Assembly: GCA_021202525.1 (NCBI GenBank)
Contig: JAJQCV010000038.1
Coordinates: forward strand, 1 to 56,288
Reading direction: 5' to 3'
Origin: Akkermansiaceae bacterium
Lineage (GTDB): Bacteria; Verrucomicrobiota; Verrucomicrobiia; Verrucomicrobiales; Akkermansiaceae
Length of the DNA: 56,288 bases
Under the pieces are notes generated by a model that saw nothing but the letters and a program-made list of their open reading frames with translations, was not told the DNA's origin and did no database searches. Every line of letters begins with the position of its first letter. Positions within the stretch are counted from its first letter, which is position 1. The position numbers were made by a program, and so were the translations under genes. Of this stretch, positions 43,854 through 56,288 are shown piece by piece.

Positions 43854-45791
43854 ATGGCAGCAGCTAAAGAAGGCATTAAACAGAAAGTCCGGGGGTGGAG
43901 CCATCATGATTCCGCAGATTTGTACGGCATCAACGACTGGGGCAACGGCTATTTCCGGATCAGCAAGAAAGGGGAGGTGACCGTCCGCCTGAATGATGAG
44001 GACGGCGGCAAGAAGGACATCAGCCTGTGCGACCTGCTGGAAGGGCTGAACGAGCGCGGCACGACCGTTCCCGTCCTGTTCCGCTTCCGCGACCTGCTGC
44101 GCAGCCGCATTGCGGAATTGAACGAGAGCTTCCGCAAGGCGATCAAGGAGGCGGACTACCAGGGCCATTACCAGGGCGTCTACCCCATCAAGGTGAACCA
44201 GCAGCGCCAGGTGGTGGAGGAGATCGCGGAATACGGCACCAAGTACGACTACGGGCTGGAGGCCGGTTCCAAGCCGGAATTGATCGCGGCCATGGCGCAC
44301 ATGCACAACCCGAACGCCTACCTGATCTGCAACGGGTACAAGGACGACGAGTTCATCGACCTGGCCCTGACGGCCCAGAAAATGGGGCTGAATATTTTCA
44401 TCGTGCTGGAGATGCCTTCCGAGCTGGACGCCATCTTCGCCCGCGCCAAAAAAATGGACATCCGCCCCAACCTGGGCCTCCGCGTGAAGCTGGCGGCCAA
44501 GGGGTCCGGCCTGTGGCATGAATCCGCCGGGGACAAATCCGTCTTCGGCCTGAACGCGGCCCAGGTGCTGGACGTGGTGGACAAGCTCAAGCAGATGGAG
44601 GCCTTGGACTGCCTGAAGCTGCTCCATTACCACCAGGGTTCCCAGATTCCGAACATTTCCGTGGTGCGCGAGGGGCTGACGGAGGCCGCCCGCATTTACG
44701 TGGACCTGGTCAGGGAAGGGGCTCCGCTGGGCACGCTGGACATGGGCGGAGGCCTGGCTGTGGACTACGACGGCTCCAAGACGAACTTCCATTCCTCCTG
44801 CAACTATTCCATTGCGGAGTTCGCCCGCGACGTGGTGGAAGTGGTGGGGGACATGTGCACCAAGTACGAGGTTCCGCACCCCACGCTGGTAACGGAATCC
44901 GGCCGCGCGGTGGTGGCCTATTATTCCGTGCTGGTGTTCAACGTGCTGGACGTGACCAGCGCCCCGGGGGAGGAACCGCCCCCGGAACTGCCGGAAAACG
45001 CGCCCGAACTGCTCAAGGCCTTTGCGGACACGGACAGGACCCTGGCCCGGAAAAACATGCAGGAATGCTACAATGACGCCTGCTATTACCGGGACCAGCT
45101 CCGGGCCCAGTTCTTTTACGGAAACGCCACCCTGCGGGAACGCGGGCTGGGAGAGGCGTATTACTGGCACATCCTCAGCCGCATTTCCCGGATGCTGGCG
45201 GAGATGGAAACCATTCCGGAAGACCTCCGGGAGCTTTCCTGCTCCATGGTGGACTTCTATTACGGCAATTTTTCCCTGTTCCAGTCCCTGCCGGATTCCT
45301 GGGCCATCCGCCAGCTTTTCCCGGTCATGCCGCTTCACCGCCTGAACGAGCGGCCCACGAACAAGGCCGTGCTGGCGGACATCACGTGCGACTGCGACGG
45401 GAAGATCGACCATTTCATCGACCGCGAAGACGTGGCCACGGCCCTTCCCCTGCACGCCATCAAGCCCGGCGAGGAAGACTACTACATCGGCGTGTTTCTG
45501 GTAGGCGCCTATCAGGAAACCCTGGGGGACCTGCACAACCTGCTGGGGGACACGAACGTCGTCGGCGTGCACCTGGAAGGCGGCCGCCCCGTGTACACGC
45601 ATGAGGTGGAGGGTGATACGGTGGCGGACGTGCTTTCCTACGTGGAATACGATCCCAAGGAACTCGTCAACAAGTTCCGCATTTTTGCGGAACAGGCCGT
45701 AGCTTCCGGAAAAATCACGCCGTCCGAACGCCGCCGCGCCCTGGAAGTATTCCGTTCCGGGCTGAATGGCTATACCTATTACGAACTGTAG
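43854..45791 (+). CDS. speA: Biosynthetic arginine decarboxylase
   Basis: SpeA converts arginine to agmatine, the first step to putrescine by the agmatine route. The 645-residue PLP enzyme has the PLP lysine Lys113 in YQGVYPIKVNQQRQVVEEI, YGLEAGSKPELIAAM, LLHYHQGSQIPNISVVREGL, DMGGGLAVDYDGSKTNFHSS, and the C-terminal catalytic block PTNKAVLADITCDCDGKID. Length matches the family. The ATG at 43854 (MAAAKEGIKQKV) is chosen over a TTG at 43836. With nspC it would cover the first and last steps of a carboxyspermidine-type spermidine pathway; the agmatine-to-putrescine enzymes and the carboxyspermidine dehydrogenase are not in this window. Confidence 0.95.
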   Translation: MAAAKEGIKQKVRGWSHHDSADLYGINDWGNGYFRISKKGEVTVRLNDEDGGKKDISLCDLLEGLNERGTTVPVLFRFRDLLRSRIAELNESFRKAIKEADYQGHYQGVYPIKVNQQRQVVEEIAEYGTKYDYGLEAGSKPELIAAMAHMHNPNAYLICNGYKDDEFIDLALTAQKMGLNIFIVLEMPSELDAIFARAKKMDIRPNLGLRVKLAAKGSGLWHESAGDKSVFGLNAAQVLDVVDKLKQMEALDCLKLLHYHQGSQIPNISVVREGLTEAARIYVDLVREGAPLGTLDMGGGLAVDYDGSKTNFHSSCNYSIAEFARDVVEVVGDMCTKYEVPHPTLVTESGRAVVAYYSVLVFNVLDVTSAPGEEPPPELPENAPELLKAFADTDRTLARKNMQECYNDACYYRDQLRAQFFYGNATLRERGLGEAYYWHILSRISRMLAEMETIPEDLRELSCSMVDFYYGNFSLFQSLPDSWAIRQLFPVMPLHRLNERPTNKAVLADITCDCDGKIDHFIDREDVATALPLHAIKPGEEDYYIGVFLVGAYQETLGDLHNLLGDTNVVGVHLEGGRPVYTHEVEGDTVADVLSYVEYDPKELVNKFRIFAEQAVASGKITPSERRRALEVFRSGLNGYTYYEL

Positions 45792-45845
45792 GGAAAAGCC
45801 CCGCTCCGGCGCGGCGTACTCTTCCGAACCCTGCCGGAACAGCGG

Positions 45846-46937
45846 TTACTGGGGCATTTCCGCAGGGGCCTCCATTTCCTCAATCACCTTTGCCGGAGTC
45901 AGGGCCCAGAAGCGGTTGGCCGTCTGGACGGAAATTCCCTTCATGTTCAGGTACCGGGTGCGGAGCAGGGAGGAGGAGCGGTGCCCCATTTCCATTTGCA
46001 GCAGATTATAGTCCTTGAAATGCTTGGCGTGATAACTGGCGTAGGTATGCCGCAGGCAGTCCGGCACCCATGATCTTTTTCTGCTGCCCCATCCGGCTCT
46101 TCTGCGGATTTTGCGCCATTTGATCGTCCATCCCTTCGGGCAGATGGGCGTAAGCGGGCCCGGCTTTGCCCTGTCGCGGCAGAATTTGAGCCATTTGGCC
46201 AGCACGGGCAGAATGGTGACGTGGCGCGCGCCGCCCGTCTTGGTATGTTTGGAATTCAGGATCACGCAGCCGTCCCGGATGGCGATGTTTTCCCAGAGCA
46301 GGCGCTCCACTTCCTGCGGACGGATGCCAGCAAAAATCATCAGGGCCGCGCCGGCAACGCAGCTTCCGTTGAATTCGTCCATGCATGTCTTGAGCAGGAG
46401 TGTCACTTCCTTCAATGTCAGGGCGGGAATCTCCTGCTCCTTCAGGAACGGCGTGTCCACCCTCAGGATCGGGTTTTCGTCGCACCAGCCGCGCTTGACG
46501 GAGAAGGAAAAGATGCCGCTCAGGATCAGCCTTGCCTTGTGCCTCTGGCGGGAGGTGGTGAAGGTATTCATCAGAATGCTCTGGCAGTCCTCCACGCTGA
46601 TGTTCCGCAGGGGCGTCTGCTCCAGCTCCGGATTGCTCTTCTTGAGCTTCTGGATGATGCTCCTGATGTCCGTCAGCGTGCGGGGCCTGCGGTGGCTTTT
46701 GGAGCGCAGGCATTCCACCACCGCCGTCCCGAAGCTGACCGTATGGTGTTTGTTCTTGATGGCGTTCAGCCCCAGGGAAACGACTTCCCGGCATCTGTTG
46801 ATGGTGCAGATTTCGTCACCCAGGGCCTCCTTGATTTCCAGTACCAGCCTGGCTGCCTGAATCAGAGTGACGGATTCACCCTCCAGAAGCGCGGCTCCAA
46901 CATATCGCAATTTATTCGTTTTCGGTGTTTTTCTCAT
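45846..46937 (-). CDS. Tyrosine recombinase / phage-type integrase
   Basis: The 363-residue protein has an N-terminal core-binding region (residues 60-165) and the catalytic domain from about 170. Catalytic residues are visible: Arg206 in FAGIRPQEVERL, a candidate Lys233 in HTKTGGARH, Arg296 in PDCLRHTYASYH, His319 in MGHRS, and the nucleophile Tyr329 in RTRYLNM. The first His of the usual H-x-x-R box is Asp here (D293). No phage, plasmid or transposon genes flank it, so it is either a relic of an element or a resident enzyme acting on chromosomal sites. Its gene converges on speA and lies back to back with the GH2 cluster. Confidence 0.88.
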   Translation of the reverse strand: MRKTPKTNKLRYVGAALLEGESVTLIQAARLVLEIKEALGDEICTINRCREVVSLGLNAIKNKHHTVSFGTAVVECLRSKSHRRPRTLTDIRSIIQKLKKSNPELEQTPLRNISVEDCQSILMNTFTTSRQRHKARLILSGIFSFSVKRGWCDENPILRVDTPFLKEQEIPALTLKEVTLLLKTCMDEFNGSCVAGAALMIFAGIRPQEVERLLWENIAIRDGCVILNSKHTKTGGARHVTILPVLAKWLKFCRDRAKPGPLTPICPKGWTIKWRKIRRRAGWGSRKRSWVPDCLRHTYASYHAKHFKDYNLLQMEMGHRSSSLLRTRYLNMKGISVQTANRFWALTPAKVIEEMEAPAEMPQ

Positions 46938-47216
46938 ATTGGTTCACGTGTTGTCACAAACACGGGTTTAACGAAAAAGGCATTCCTTATAGTAAAGAAA
47001 AATTATGTTTTCTATCGGAAAACGCGTAACCATCAAGGTTATGTTGTTACTTCCGGTTTCTTTGATCCGATCGGAAAATCCAAGGTTCCAGAGAAGCAGT
47101 GGGAAAAATGTTGGAAGCCGCCGCCCTTCCTTAATTCCGTGAGGAAAGCCGCCGGAACGCTTACTCCGGCAGAAAACGTCCCCCGGCGGAATGCCGGTCC
47201 GGTATCATGAAAGATA
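46938..47216. other. Divergent region between the recombinase and the first GH2 gene
   Basis: Contains two imperfect direct repeats with shared blocks ATCGGAAAA and CAAGGTT (47014-47040 and 47070-47087), spaced 11 and 2 nt apart within each copy. They could be recombinase-binding sites or operators, or chance. No gene is present. Confidence 0.35.
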
Positions 47217-47245
47217 TTGACGGCAGGGAACGTATGCAGTAAACT
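47217..47245 (+). promoter_or_regulatory. Candidate promoter of the first GH2 gene
   Basis: TTGACG, a 17-bp spacer, then TAAACT. The -10 box ends 14 nt before the ATG at 47259, giving a leader of about 7 nt. Confidence 0.5.
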
Positions 47246-47258
47246 CATTATCCATACC

Positions 47259-49394
47259 ATGGTTATCCGAATTCATTCTCTCAATGTGCCATGCGCGGGC
47301 CTGTGCTGCGCTCTGGGTTCTCTCCTGGCAATGGCGGATGCGCGTGAAGTGTATCCCCTGACCGGTTCCTGGGATTACCGTTTTGACGGAGGCCCTTCTG
47401 AAAAAGTAACCGTGCCGCATACCTGGAATGCGGCGGATGCGGCGGACGGCGTGAAAGGGAAGCGCGGGGACGCCAAATCCGTGGACAGCGGAATTTACAA
47501 GCGCGGGGACGCCGTTTACACCCGTACTCTGCCCGTGACTCCCAAGCCGGGCAAGAGGTATTTCATCCGCGGAGAGGGGGCCAGCATCGTTTCCGAGGTT
47601 TCCGTCAACGGAAAGCCTGCCGGCAGGCATGAAGGGGCGTTTACCGCGTTCTGCCATGAAATCACGCCCCTGCTGAAAAAGGGGAACAATACCGTTTCCG
47701 TTATGGTGGACAATACGCAGCGGGACCACATCGCGCCCCAGCGGGGAGATTTTTCCATGTTCGGCGGCCTTTACCGCCCCATTGAGCTGATCGAGACGGA
47801 CCAGGTTTGCATTGACCCGCTCTTTTACGCTTCTCCCGGAGTGTTCATCACCACCCGGTCCCTGGACAAGTCCAGGGCGGAAGTGGAAGTGAAAACCCTG
47901 CTGAATGCCGCCGAAGCCAGGGGCGATGTGACCGTTGCCGTGGAAATTCTGGACAAGCAGGGGAAGAAAGTGGCCGGGAAGACGGTGAAGGCGTCCGCGG
48001 AGGAAAAGAAGAGCCTGGAGGTTCCCGCCGTGCTGACCATTTCCAATCCCGTGCCGTGGAATGCCACCAAAAACCCGTATCTGTACCAGGTGAAGGTTTC
48101 CATCCGGACGGCGGACGGCCAGACGGATGAAATGGTGCAGCCGCTGGGGCTCAGAACCGTTTCCATTGACCCGCAGCAGGGCTTTGTCCTGAACGGCAAA
48201 ACCATGCAGATCAAGGGCGTCAGCCGCCACCAGGACCGGAAGGGCAAGGGCTGGGCCCTGTCTCCGGAAGATGAAGCCCAGGATATCAAGATGATTGCGG
48301 ACATGGGGGCGGACGGCCTGAGAACCGCGCATTATCCCGCTTCCACGAACATTTATGACTTGTGCGACAGGACGGGGCTCGTCGTCTGGTCTGAGGTTTC
48401 CAACGTCAACCTGGTGCGGGACACTCCCGAATTCCGGGAAAACAACCGCCTCCAGGCCAGGGAAATGATTTACCAGCACTGGAACCATCCCTCCATCTGC
48501 ATGTGGGGCATTTTCAATGAAATCGGCCACCAGGCGGAGGCCTCCACCAAGGGGGTGGACATGGAGGCGGAGTTGGTTGAACTGAACAAATTCGTGAAGG
48601 AAACGGACCCCACCCGCATGACGGTGGGAGCCAGCAACCAGCCCGGCCGCAAAAAGCTGAACAATATTCCGGACCACATCGCCTTTAATTCCTACCCCGG
48701 CTGGTACGGAGGCGGCCCGGAAACCATGAAGGGGAACCTGAACGGATTTATCCGCGACCATGCCTCCAAGGGCGTCGCCATCAGCGAGTACGGCCACGGC
48801 GCCAGCACGGGCATGCACGAGAATCCTCCCAGGCGCCCTTCTCCCACGGGATTCTGGCATCCGGAGGAATGGCAGACCCATGCGCATGAAATCAACTACA
48901 AGTGCATCAAGGAACGCCCGGAAGTATGGGGTTCCTTTGTCTGGAACATGTTCGACTTCGGGTCCGCCGGACGTTTTGAGGGGGAAAATCCCGGCATCAA
49001 CGACAAGGGGCTGGTGACTTATGACCGCAAGACACCCAAGGACGCCTACTTCTTCTACAAGGCCAACTGGAGCTCCAAACCCACGGTTTACATCACGTCC
49101 CGCAGGTTTGCGGAGCGTACGGAAAAAACGGTGCCCGTGAAGGTGTACAGCAATGCCTCCTCCGTGAAGCTGAGCGTCAACGGCAAGGCCGTGGGCAGCG
49201 TCAGGCCGGATGAACTCAGGCGCGCCGTCTGGCCCGAGGTGGCCCTCAAGCCGGGCGTCAACACCATTACGGCCACGGCCACGATCGGCGGCAGGACCTA
49301 CACGGATTCCTGCAAGTGGACGCTGAAACCCGGCAAGGAGGGGGAAAAAGGCTCGGAACGCTATCAGGACCCGTCCATCAAAAAATATAAATAA
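47259..49394 (+). CDS. Exported GH2 glycoside hydrolase (beta-galactosidase-like), first of three
   Basis: The 711-residue protein has a signal peptide (LNVPCAGLCCALGSLLAMADA) and the GH2 layout: jelly-roll domain (EVYPLTGSWDYRFDGG, VTVPHTWNAADAADG), immunoglobulin-like domain, then a TIM barrel. The acid/base Glu is in MWGIFNEIGH (near residue 418) and the nucleophile Glu in VAISEYGHGAS (near 509). The C-terminal part is a short beta domain ending in a basic tail. It should cleave terminal beta-linked galactose or a related sugar from host glycans. ATG 47259 gives the proper signal peptide; an upstream in-frame start at 47217 lies within the promoter candidate. The next GH2 gene follows after 27 bp. 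Confidence 0.92.
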   Translation: MVIRIHSLNVPCAGLCCALGSLLAMADAREVYPLTGSWDYRFDGGPSEKVTVPHTWNAADAADGVKGKRGDAKSVDSGIYKRGDAVYTRTLPVTPKPGKRYFIRGEGASIVSEVSVNGKPAGRHEGAFTAFCHEITPLLKKGNNTVSVMVDNTQRDHIAPQRGDFSMFGGLYRPIELIETDQVCIDPLFYASPGVFITTRSLDKSRAEVEVKTLLNAAEARGDVTVAVEILDKQGKKVAGKTVKASAEEKKSLEVPAVLTISNPVPWNATKNPYLYQVKVSIRTADGQTDEMVQPLGLRTVSIDPQQGFVLNGKTMQIKGVSRHQDRKGKGWALSPEDEAQDIKMIADMGADGLRTAHYPASTNIYDLCDRTGLVVWSEVSNVNLVRDTPEFRENNRLQAREMIYQHWNHPSICMWGIFNEIGHQAEASTKGVDMEAELVELNKFVKETDPTRMTVGASNQPGRKKLNNIPDHIAFNSYPGWYGGGPETMKGNLNGFIRDHASKGVAISEYGHGASTGMHENPPRRPSPTGFWHPEEWQTHAHEINYKCIKERPEVWGSFVWNMFDFGSAGRFEGENPGINDKGLVTYDRKTPKDAYFFYKANWSSKPTVYITSRRFAERTEKTVPVKVYSNASSVKLSVNGKAVGSVRPDELRRAVWPEVALKPGVNTITATATIGGRTYTDSCKWTLKPGKEGEKGSERYQDPSIKKYK

Positions 49395-53291
<3,897 letters not shown>

Positions 53292-53665
53292 CGGGTTGCC
53301 CGGCGTACCCGGCGCGCCGTGATCCTGAATAAAGGCGTTTTCCAGCCGCGCATCCCGGAAGGGGTGCGCGGCTTGCCGTTCCGGGGTATGGCTTCGTCAT
53401 CCGGGACGGACCCGGAGGGAATGCAGGCGGGCGTTTTTCCCGGCAGGGCTGCTTTATGGCCCCTGTCGAAGGAGCGGAGGAGGCATTCCCGCCGTCAGGG
53501 AGTTTCATGAAAGACGAATGCCGGATTTGCTGAAATTTGCTGAAAAGCGGTGTTCATCCATCAACGGTTTCCATTTCTTCCCGCGCATGCTTTTTTGAAG
53601 AATATCCCGGAGGCGGAAATGTTTTTTGTTTGAAAGAAAAGGAAGCGCGGCAGGGTAGCCTTTCC
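53292..53665. other. Intergenic stretch between the second and third GH2 genes
   Basis: About 370 bp without a plausible gene. It contains an 11-bp hairpin with one wobble pair (CCGCGCATCCC / GGGGTGCGCGG, 53346-53371) without a T-run, perhaps a weak terminator or processing signal. The third GH2 gene probably has its own promoter here, but none could be fixed. Confidence 0.45.
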
Positions 53666-56248
53666 ATGCTGAAGACTGTTGCATTCATGCTGGGAGTGGC
53701 CGTCCTGTGCCTGCAGGCGGGCGTGGCGAAAGCATTTGCCGCCTCTGCGGAAGAGGCTCCGCCTGTCGGCAGGAGAATGGTCTGGAACCGCGGCTGGGAG
53801 TTCCGTCTGGAGGAGGAACCGGGGAAGGGGGAGTGGCGGACGGTGCATCTGCCCCATACGTTCAGTCTGCCCTATTTCATGTCCGACGCCTTTTACACGG
53901 GGTGCGGAACCTACCGCAAGACGCTGGTGATGCCGAAGGAATGGAAGGGAAACAAGGTTTTTCTGGATTGCGGAGCCGCCTTTCAGGTGGCGGAGGTGAT
54001 GGTCAACGGCCGGCCCGCCGGGCGGCATGAAGGCGGTTATACGTCATTCAGGACGGATTTGACTCCGTTCCTGAAAGCCGGGCGGAATGAAATCGCGGTA
54101 AGGGTGGACAACACCTGGAGTCCCCGCATTGCCCCGAGAGCCGGGGAACACACCTTTTCCGGGGGGCTGTACCGGAACGTCTGGCTGCATACATCCTCTC
54201 CCGTGTACATTCCCCTGCACGGCGTCTGGGTGCAGACGCCGGAGGCAAGTGCCGAGCGGGGAAGGGTGCGCATCCTGACGGATGTGAAGAACGATTCCGG
54301 GAGAGTGAAGAAGGTGACGGTTCGCCATACCGTGCGGGAAGGGAAGAGCGGCCGCACCGTGCTGAACGGAGAAAAAGAAGTGGAACTTTCGTCCGGGGAG
54401 GCGGTGCAGGCGGCGGTGGACCTTCCTCCCCTGGTGAATCCGAAGTTGTGGAGCCCGTCTTCTCCCAATTTATACCGCGTGGTGACGGAATTGGTTGATG
54501 ACCGGGGAAACGTCCTGGACCGTGCCGAGAATCCGCTCGGGTTCCGCACGCTGGAACTTACGGCGGACCGGGGGATGCTCCTCAACGGGAAGCCCGTTTA
54601 CCTGCAGGGGGCCAACGTGCACCAGGACCATGCGGGGTGGGGGGACGCCGTGACGGATGCCGGGGCCCGCAGGGACGTCCTGCTGATGAAGGAGGCCGGG
54701 TTCAATTTCATCCGCGGTTCCCATTATCCCCATTCCCGCGCCTTTCTGGACGCCTGCGACCGGGAGGGCATGTGCATGCTGAACGAGGGCATTTTCTGGG
54801 GCATGGGAGGGTTCAAGGAGCAGGACAGGTACTGGAATTGCGATGCCTATCCCTCCGATGAAAAGGACCGGGCCGCCTTTGAGGAGAGCTGCATGCGCCA
54901 GGTGAGGGAAATGGTTCTGGAGTTCAGGAACCATCCTTCCGTCGTGATCTGGAGCATCAGCAACGAGCCGTTTTTCACCAGGCACACGGAAGAATCCAGG
55001 CTCTTGTGTTCCAGGCTGATCGCTCTTGTGAAGGAACTGGACCCCTCCCGCCCGGTGTGCGCCGGAGGCGGCCAGCGGAGCGGGTTTGACAGGCTGGGGG
55101 ACTTGGCCGCCTTCAACGGGGACGGCGCCCGCCAGAAGACCCCGGGACGGCCCAGCATGGTGACGGAGTACGGTTCCGTGAGCTGCCGGAGGCCCGGCGC
55201 GTATTCTCCCGGCTGGGGAGATATGCAAAAGGACAAGGAAGGCGGAGTCACGCATCCCTGGCGCATCGGGGAAGCCGTCTGGTGCGGCTTTGACCACGGC
55301 AGCATCTGGGCGTCCGGAGGGCGCATGGGTATTGTGGATTATTTCCGCATTCCCAAGCGCTCCTGGTACTGGTACAGGAACGAGTTCAGGAATGTGCCCC
55401 CGCCCGAATGGCCGGAAAAGGGAACGCCGGCGCAGTTGAAGCTGTCCGCGGACAAGAAGGTGATCAGCCCGGCGGACGGCACGGACGACGTGCATGTCAT
55501 GGTGAAGGTGGCGGATGCCTCCGGGCGGCAGCTTTCCAATTCCGTTCCCGTGACGCTGGCGGTGGAGTCCGGCCCCGGAGAGTTCCCCACCGGGAAGAGC
55601 ATCACGTTTGAGCCCGGAACGGATATCGATATCGTTGACGGCTGTGCAGCCATTGAATTCAGGTCCTATTACGCCGGGGAAACGGTGATCCGCGCCTCCT
55701 CCCCCGGGTTGAGGGGGGATGCCCTCCGGATTGTTTCCAGGGATGCTCCGGCCTACGTGGCCGGAAAGAGTGCGGAAACGAGGGAACGGCCTTACAAACG
55801 CTTTACCGTGCAGGACCGGGATGCCCGGCTTCCGGCCCGCGGAGGGAAAGAAGGGGGCGGGGAAGAGCCGAATCTGGCGGCGTTCCGTCCCTGTGCCGCG
55901 TCTTCCAACGCGCAGGACGCCATGAAAGCCTCCGACGGGGACGATTCCTCCTTCTGGATGCCGTCCTCTGCCGACAAGGCGCCGTGGTGGCGGCTGGACA
56001 TGGAGTTCGAATTCCCGCTTTCCCGGATTGAAGTGAAGGGAGCCGGAGACTGGAAGGGCGGGATTCCCGCCGTTCAGGCCAGTCTGGATGGCAGGAACTG
56101 GAAGGCCCTTCAAGCGGAGCCCCTCCCGGAAGGAGCGGGGCTGGCCGTGAGTTGCCCGTCCGGCTCCAAAGCCAGGTATATCCGCATTCAGACGGCTCCG
56201 GGGCAGGGTGTGGCGGAAGTGTCCGTGCGGCCTGCTGGCCGCAGATGA
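53666..56248 (+). CDS. Exported GH2 glycoside hydrolase with C-terminal discoidin domain, third of three
   Basis: The 860-residue protein has a signal peptide (MLKTVAFMLGVAVLCLQAGV, cut near AFA). The GH2 jelly roll (WNRGWEFRLEEEPGKGEW, VHLPHTFSLPYFMSD), immunoglobulin-like domain and TIM barrel follow. The acid/base Glu lies in VIWSISNEPFF (near residue 433) and the nucleophile Glu in PSMVTEYGSVSC (near 500). An invasin-like immunoglobulin domain (KLSADKKVISPADGTDDVHV) and an F5/8 type C domain (FRPCAASSNAQDAMKASDGD to the end) complete it. Substrate is probably a beta-galactoside or beta-glucuronide/mannoside of host glycans. ATG 53666 is chosen for its signal peptide; an in-frame start at 53537 would hide it behind 43 extra residues. 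Confidence 0.92.
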   Translation: MLKTVAFMLGVAVLCLQAGVAKAFAASAEEAPPVGRRMVWNRGWEFRLEEEPGKGEWRTVHLPHTFSLPYFMSDAFYTGCGTYRKTLVMPKEWKGNKVFLDCGAAFQVAEVMVNGRPAGRHEGGYTSFRTDLTPFLKAGRNEIAVRVDNTWSPRIAPRAGEHTFSGGLYRNVWLHTSSPVYIPLHGVWVQTPEASAERGRVRILTDVKNDSGRVKKVTVRHTVREGKSGRTVLNGEKEVELSSGEAVQAAVDLPPLVNPKLWSPSSPNLYRVVTELVDDRGNVLDRAENPLGFRTLELTADRGMLLNGKPVYLQGANVHQDHAGWGDAVTDAGARRDVLLMKEAGFNFIRGSHYPHSRAFLDACDREGMCMLNEGIFWGMGGFKEQDRYWNCDAYPSDEKDRAAFEESCMRQVREMVLEFRNHPSVVIWSISNEPFFTRHTEESRLLCSRLIALVKELDPSRPVCAGGGQRSGFDRLGDLAAFNGDGARQKTPGRPSMVTEYGSVSCRRPGAYSPGWGDMQKDKEGGVTHPWRIGEAVWCGFDHGSIWASGGRMGIVDYFRIPKRSWYWYRNEFRNVPPPEWPEKGTPAQLKLSADKKVISPADGTDDVHVMVKVADASGRQLSNSVPVTLAVESGPGEFPTGKSITFEPGTDIDIVDGCAAIEFRSYYAGETVIRASSPGLRGDALRIVSRDAPAYVAGKSAETRERPYKRFTVQDRDARLPARGGKEGGGEEPNLAAFRPCAASSNAQDAMKASDGDDSSFWMPSSADKAPWWRLDMEFEFPLSRIEVKGAGDWKGGIPAVQASLDGRNWKALQAEPLPEGAGLAVSCPSGSKARYIRIQTAPGQGVAEVSVRPAGRR

Positions 56249-56288
56249 CGGATTCCCGTAGTACAGGGGGCGGGCTGAGGAAGTTCAC
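56249..56288. other. End of window after the third GH2 gene
   Basis: 40 bp with no feature that can be supported. Confidence 0.5.

Overview
The window reads as chromosomal DNA from a mucin-degrading Verrucomicrobiota bacterium, most likely Akkermansia or a close relative. The case rests on protein content. There is a PEP-CTERM surface protein, an exported autotransporter-like repeat protein, an exported sulfatase, three exported GH2 enzymes with discoidin-type domains, and an ordinary Gram-negative core gene set. No rRNA or tRNA gene was recognised. The assignment is inference from memory of these families, not from a search.

Layout. Positions 1-1570 hold the start of a surface-protein gene leaving the window on the left, an AT-rich upstream region with a paired inverted repeat, and a possible decayed membrane-protein gene. 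Positions 1571-5708 (minus) carry a fused RpiB-GlyA enzyme and a Prc protease. Positions 6017-11955 (plus) carry cdsA, hrpB and a PiT phosphate transporter with a PhoU-like tail. An untranslated stretch (11956-12885) ends in two strong terminators that bracket a candidate small RNA. Positions 12886-24732 (plus) carry a thioredoxin-fold protein, cca, a GH13 enzyme, a secretin, a single-pass membrane protein, a DUF374-type acyltransferase, folD, fabI and a small membrane protein. Positions 24805-27869 (minus) are a tight lipid kinase / transglutaminase / dihydrouridine synthase group, divergent from ispH. A zinc-ribbon protein, rpsT, a HAD phosphatase and an acetolactate synthase follow.

Positions 32598-33368 hold a three-repeat CRISPR remnant with type I-C-like repeats and no cas gene. 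Next come a Sel1-repeat protein and psd, then a PEP-CTERM gene whose upstream region repeats the architecture seen at 866-1053. Positions 36088-39341 (minus) are leuS-rpe. From 39522 onward the window holds a sulfatase, an acidic-tailed lipoprotein candidate, an nspC-speA polyamine pair, a tyrosine recombinase, and three exported GH2 enzymes that, with the sulfatase, fit stepwise removal of sulfate and sugars from mucin-type glycans.

The observation most worth following up is the pair of regions 866-1053 and 35026-35208. Each has two inverted copies of CGGATT-N3-AATCCG with centres 168-169 bp apart, each lies about 65-73 bp upstream of the start codon of an exported surface protein, and the central triplet differs between loci but matches (inverted) within each locus. 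That is what one would expect of invertible, phase-variable promoter segments, although paired operators or a small mobile element are not excluded. Other points of interest are the RpiB-GlyA fusion, several promoters that lie so close to start codons that transcripts would be nearly leaderless, the orphan CRISPR remnant, and the candidate small RNA.
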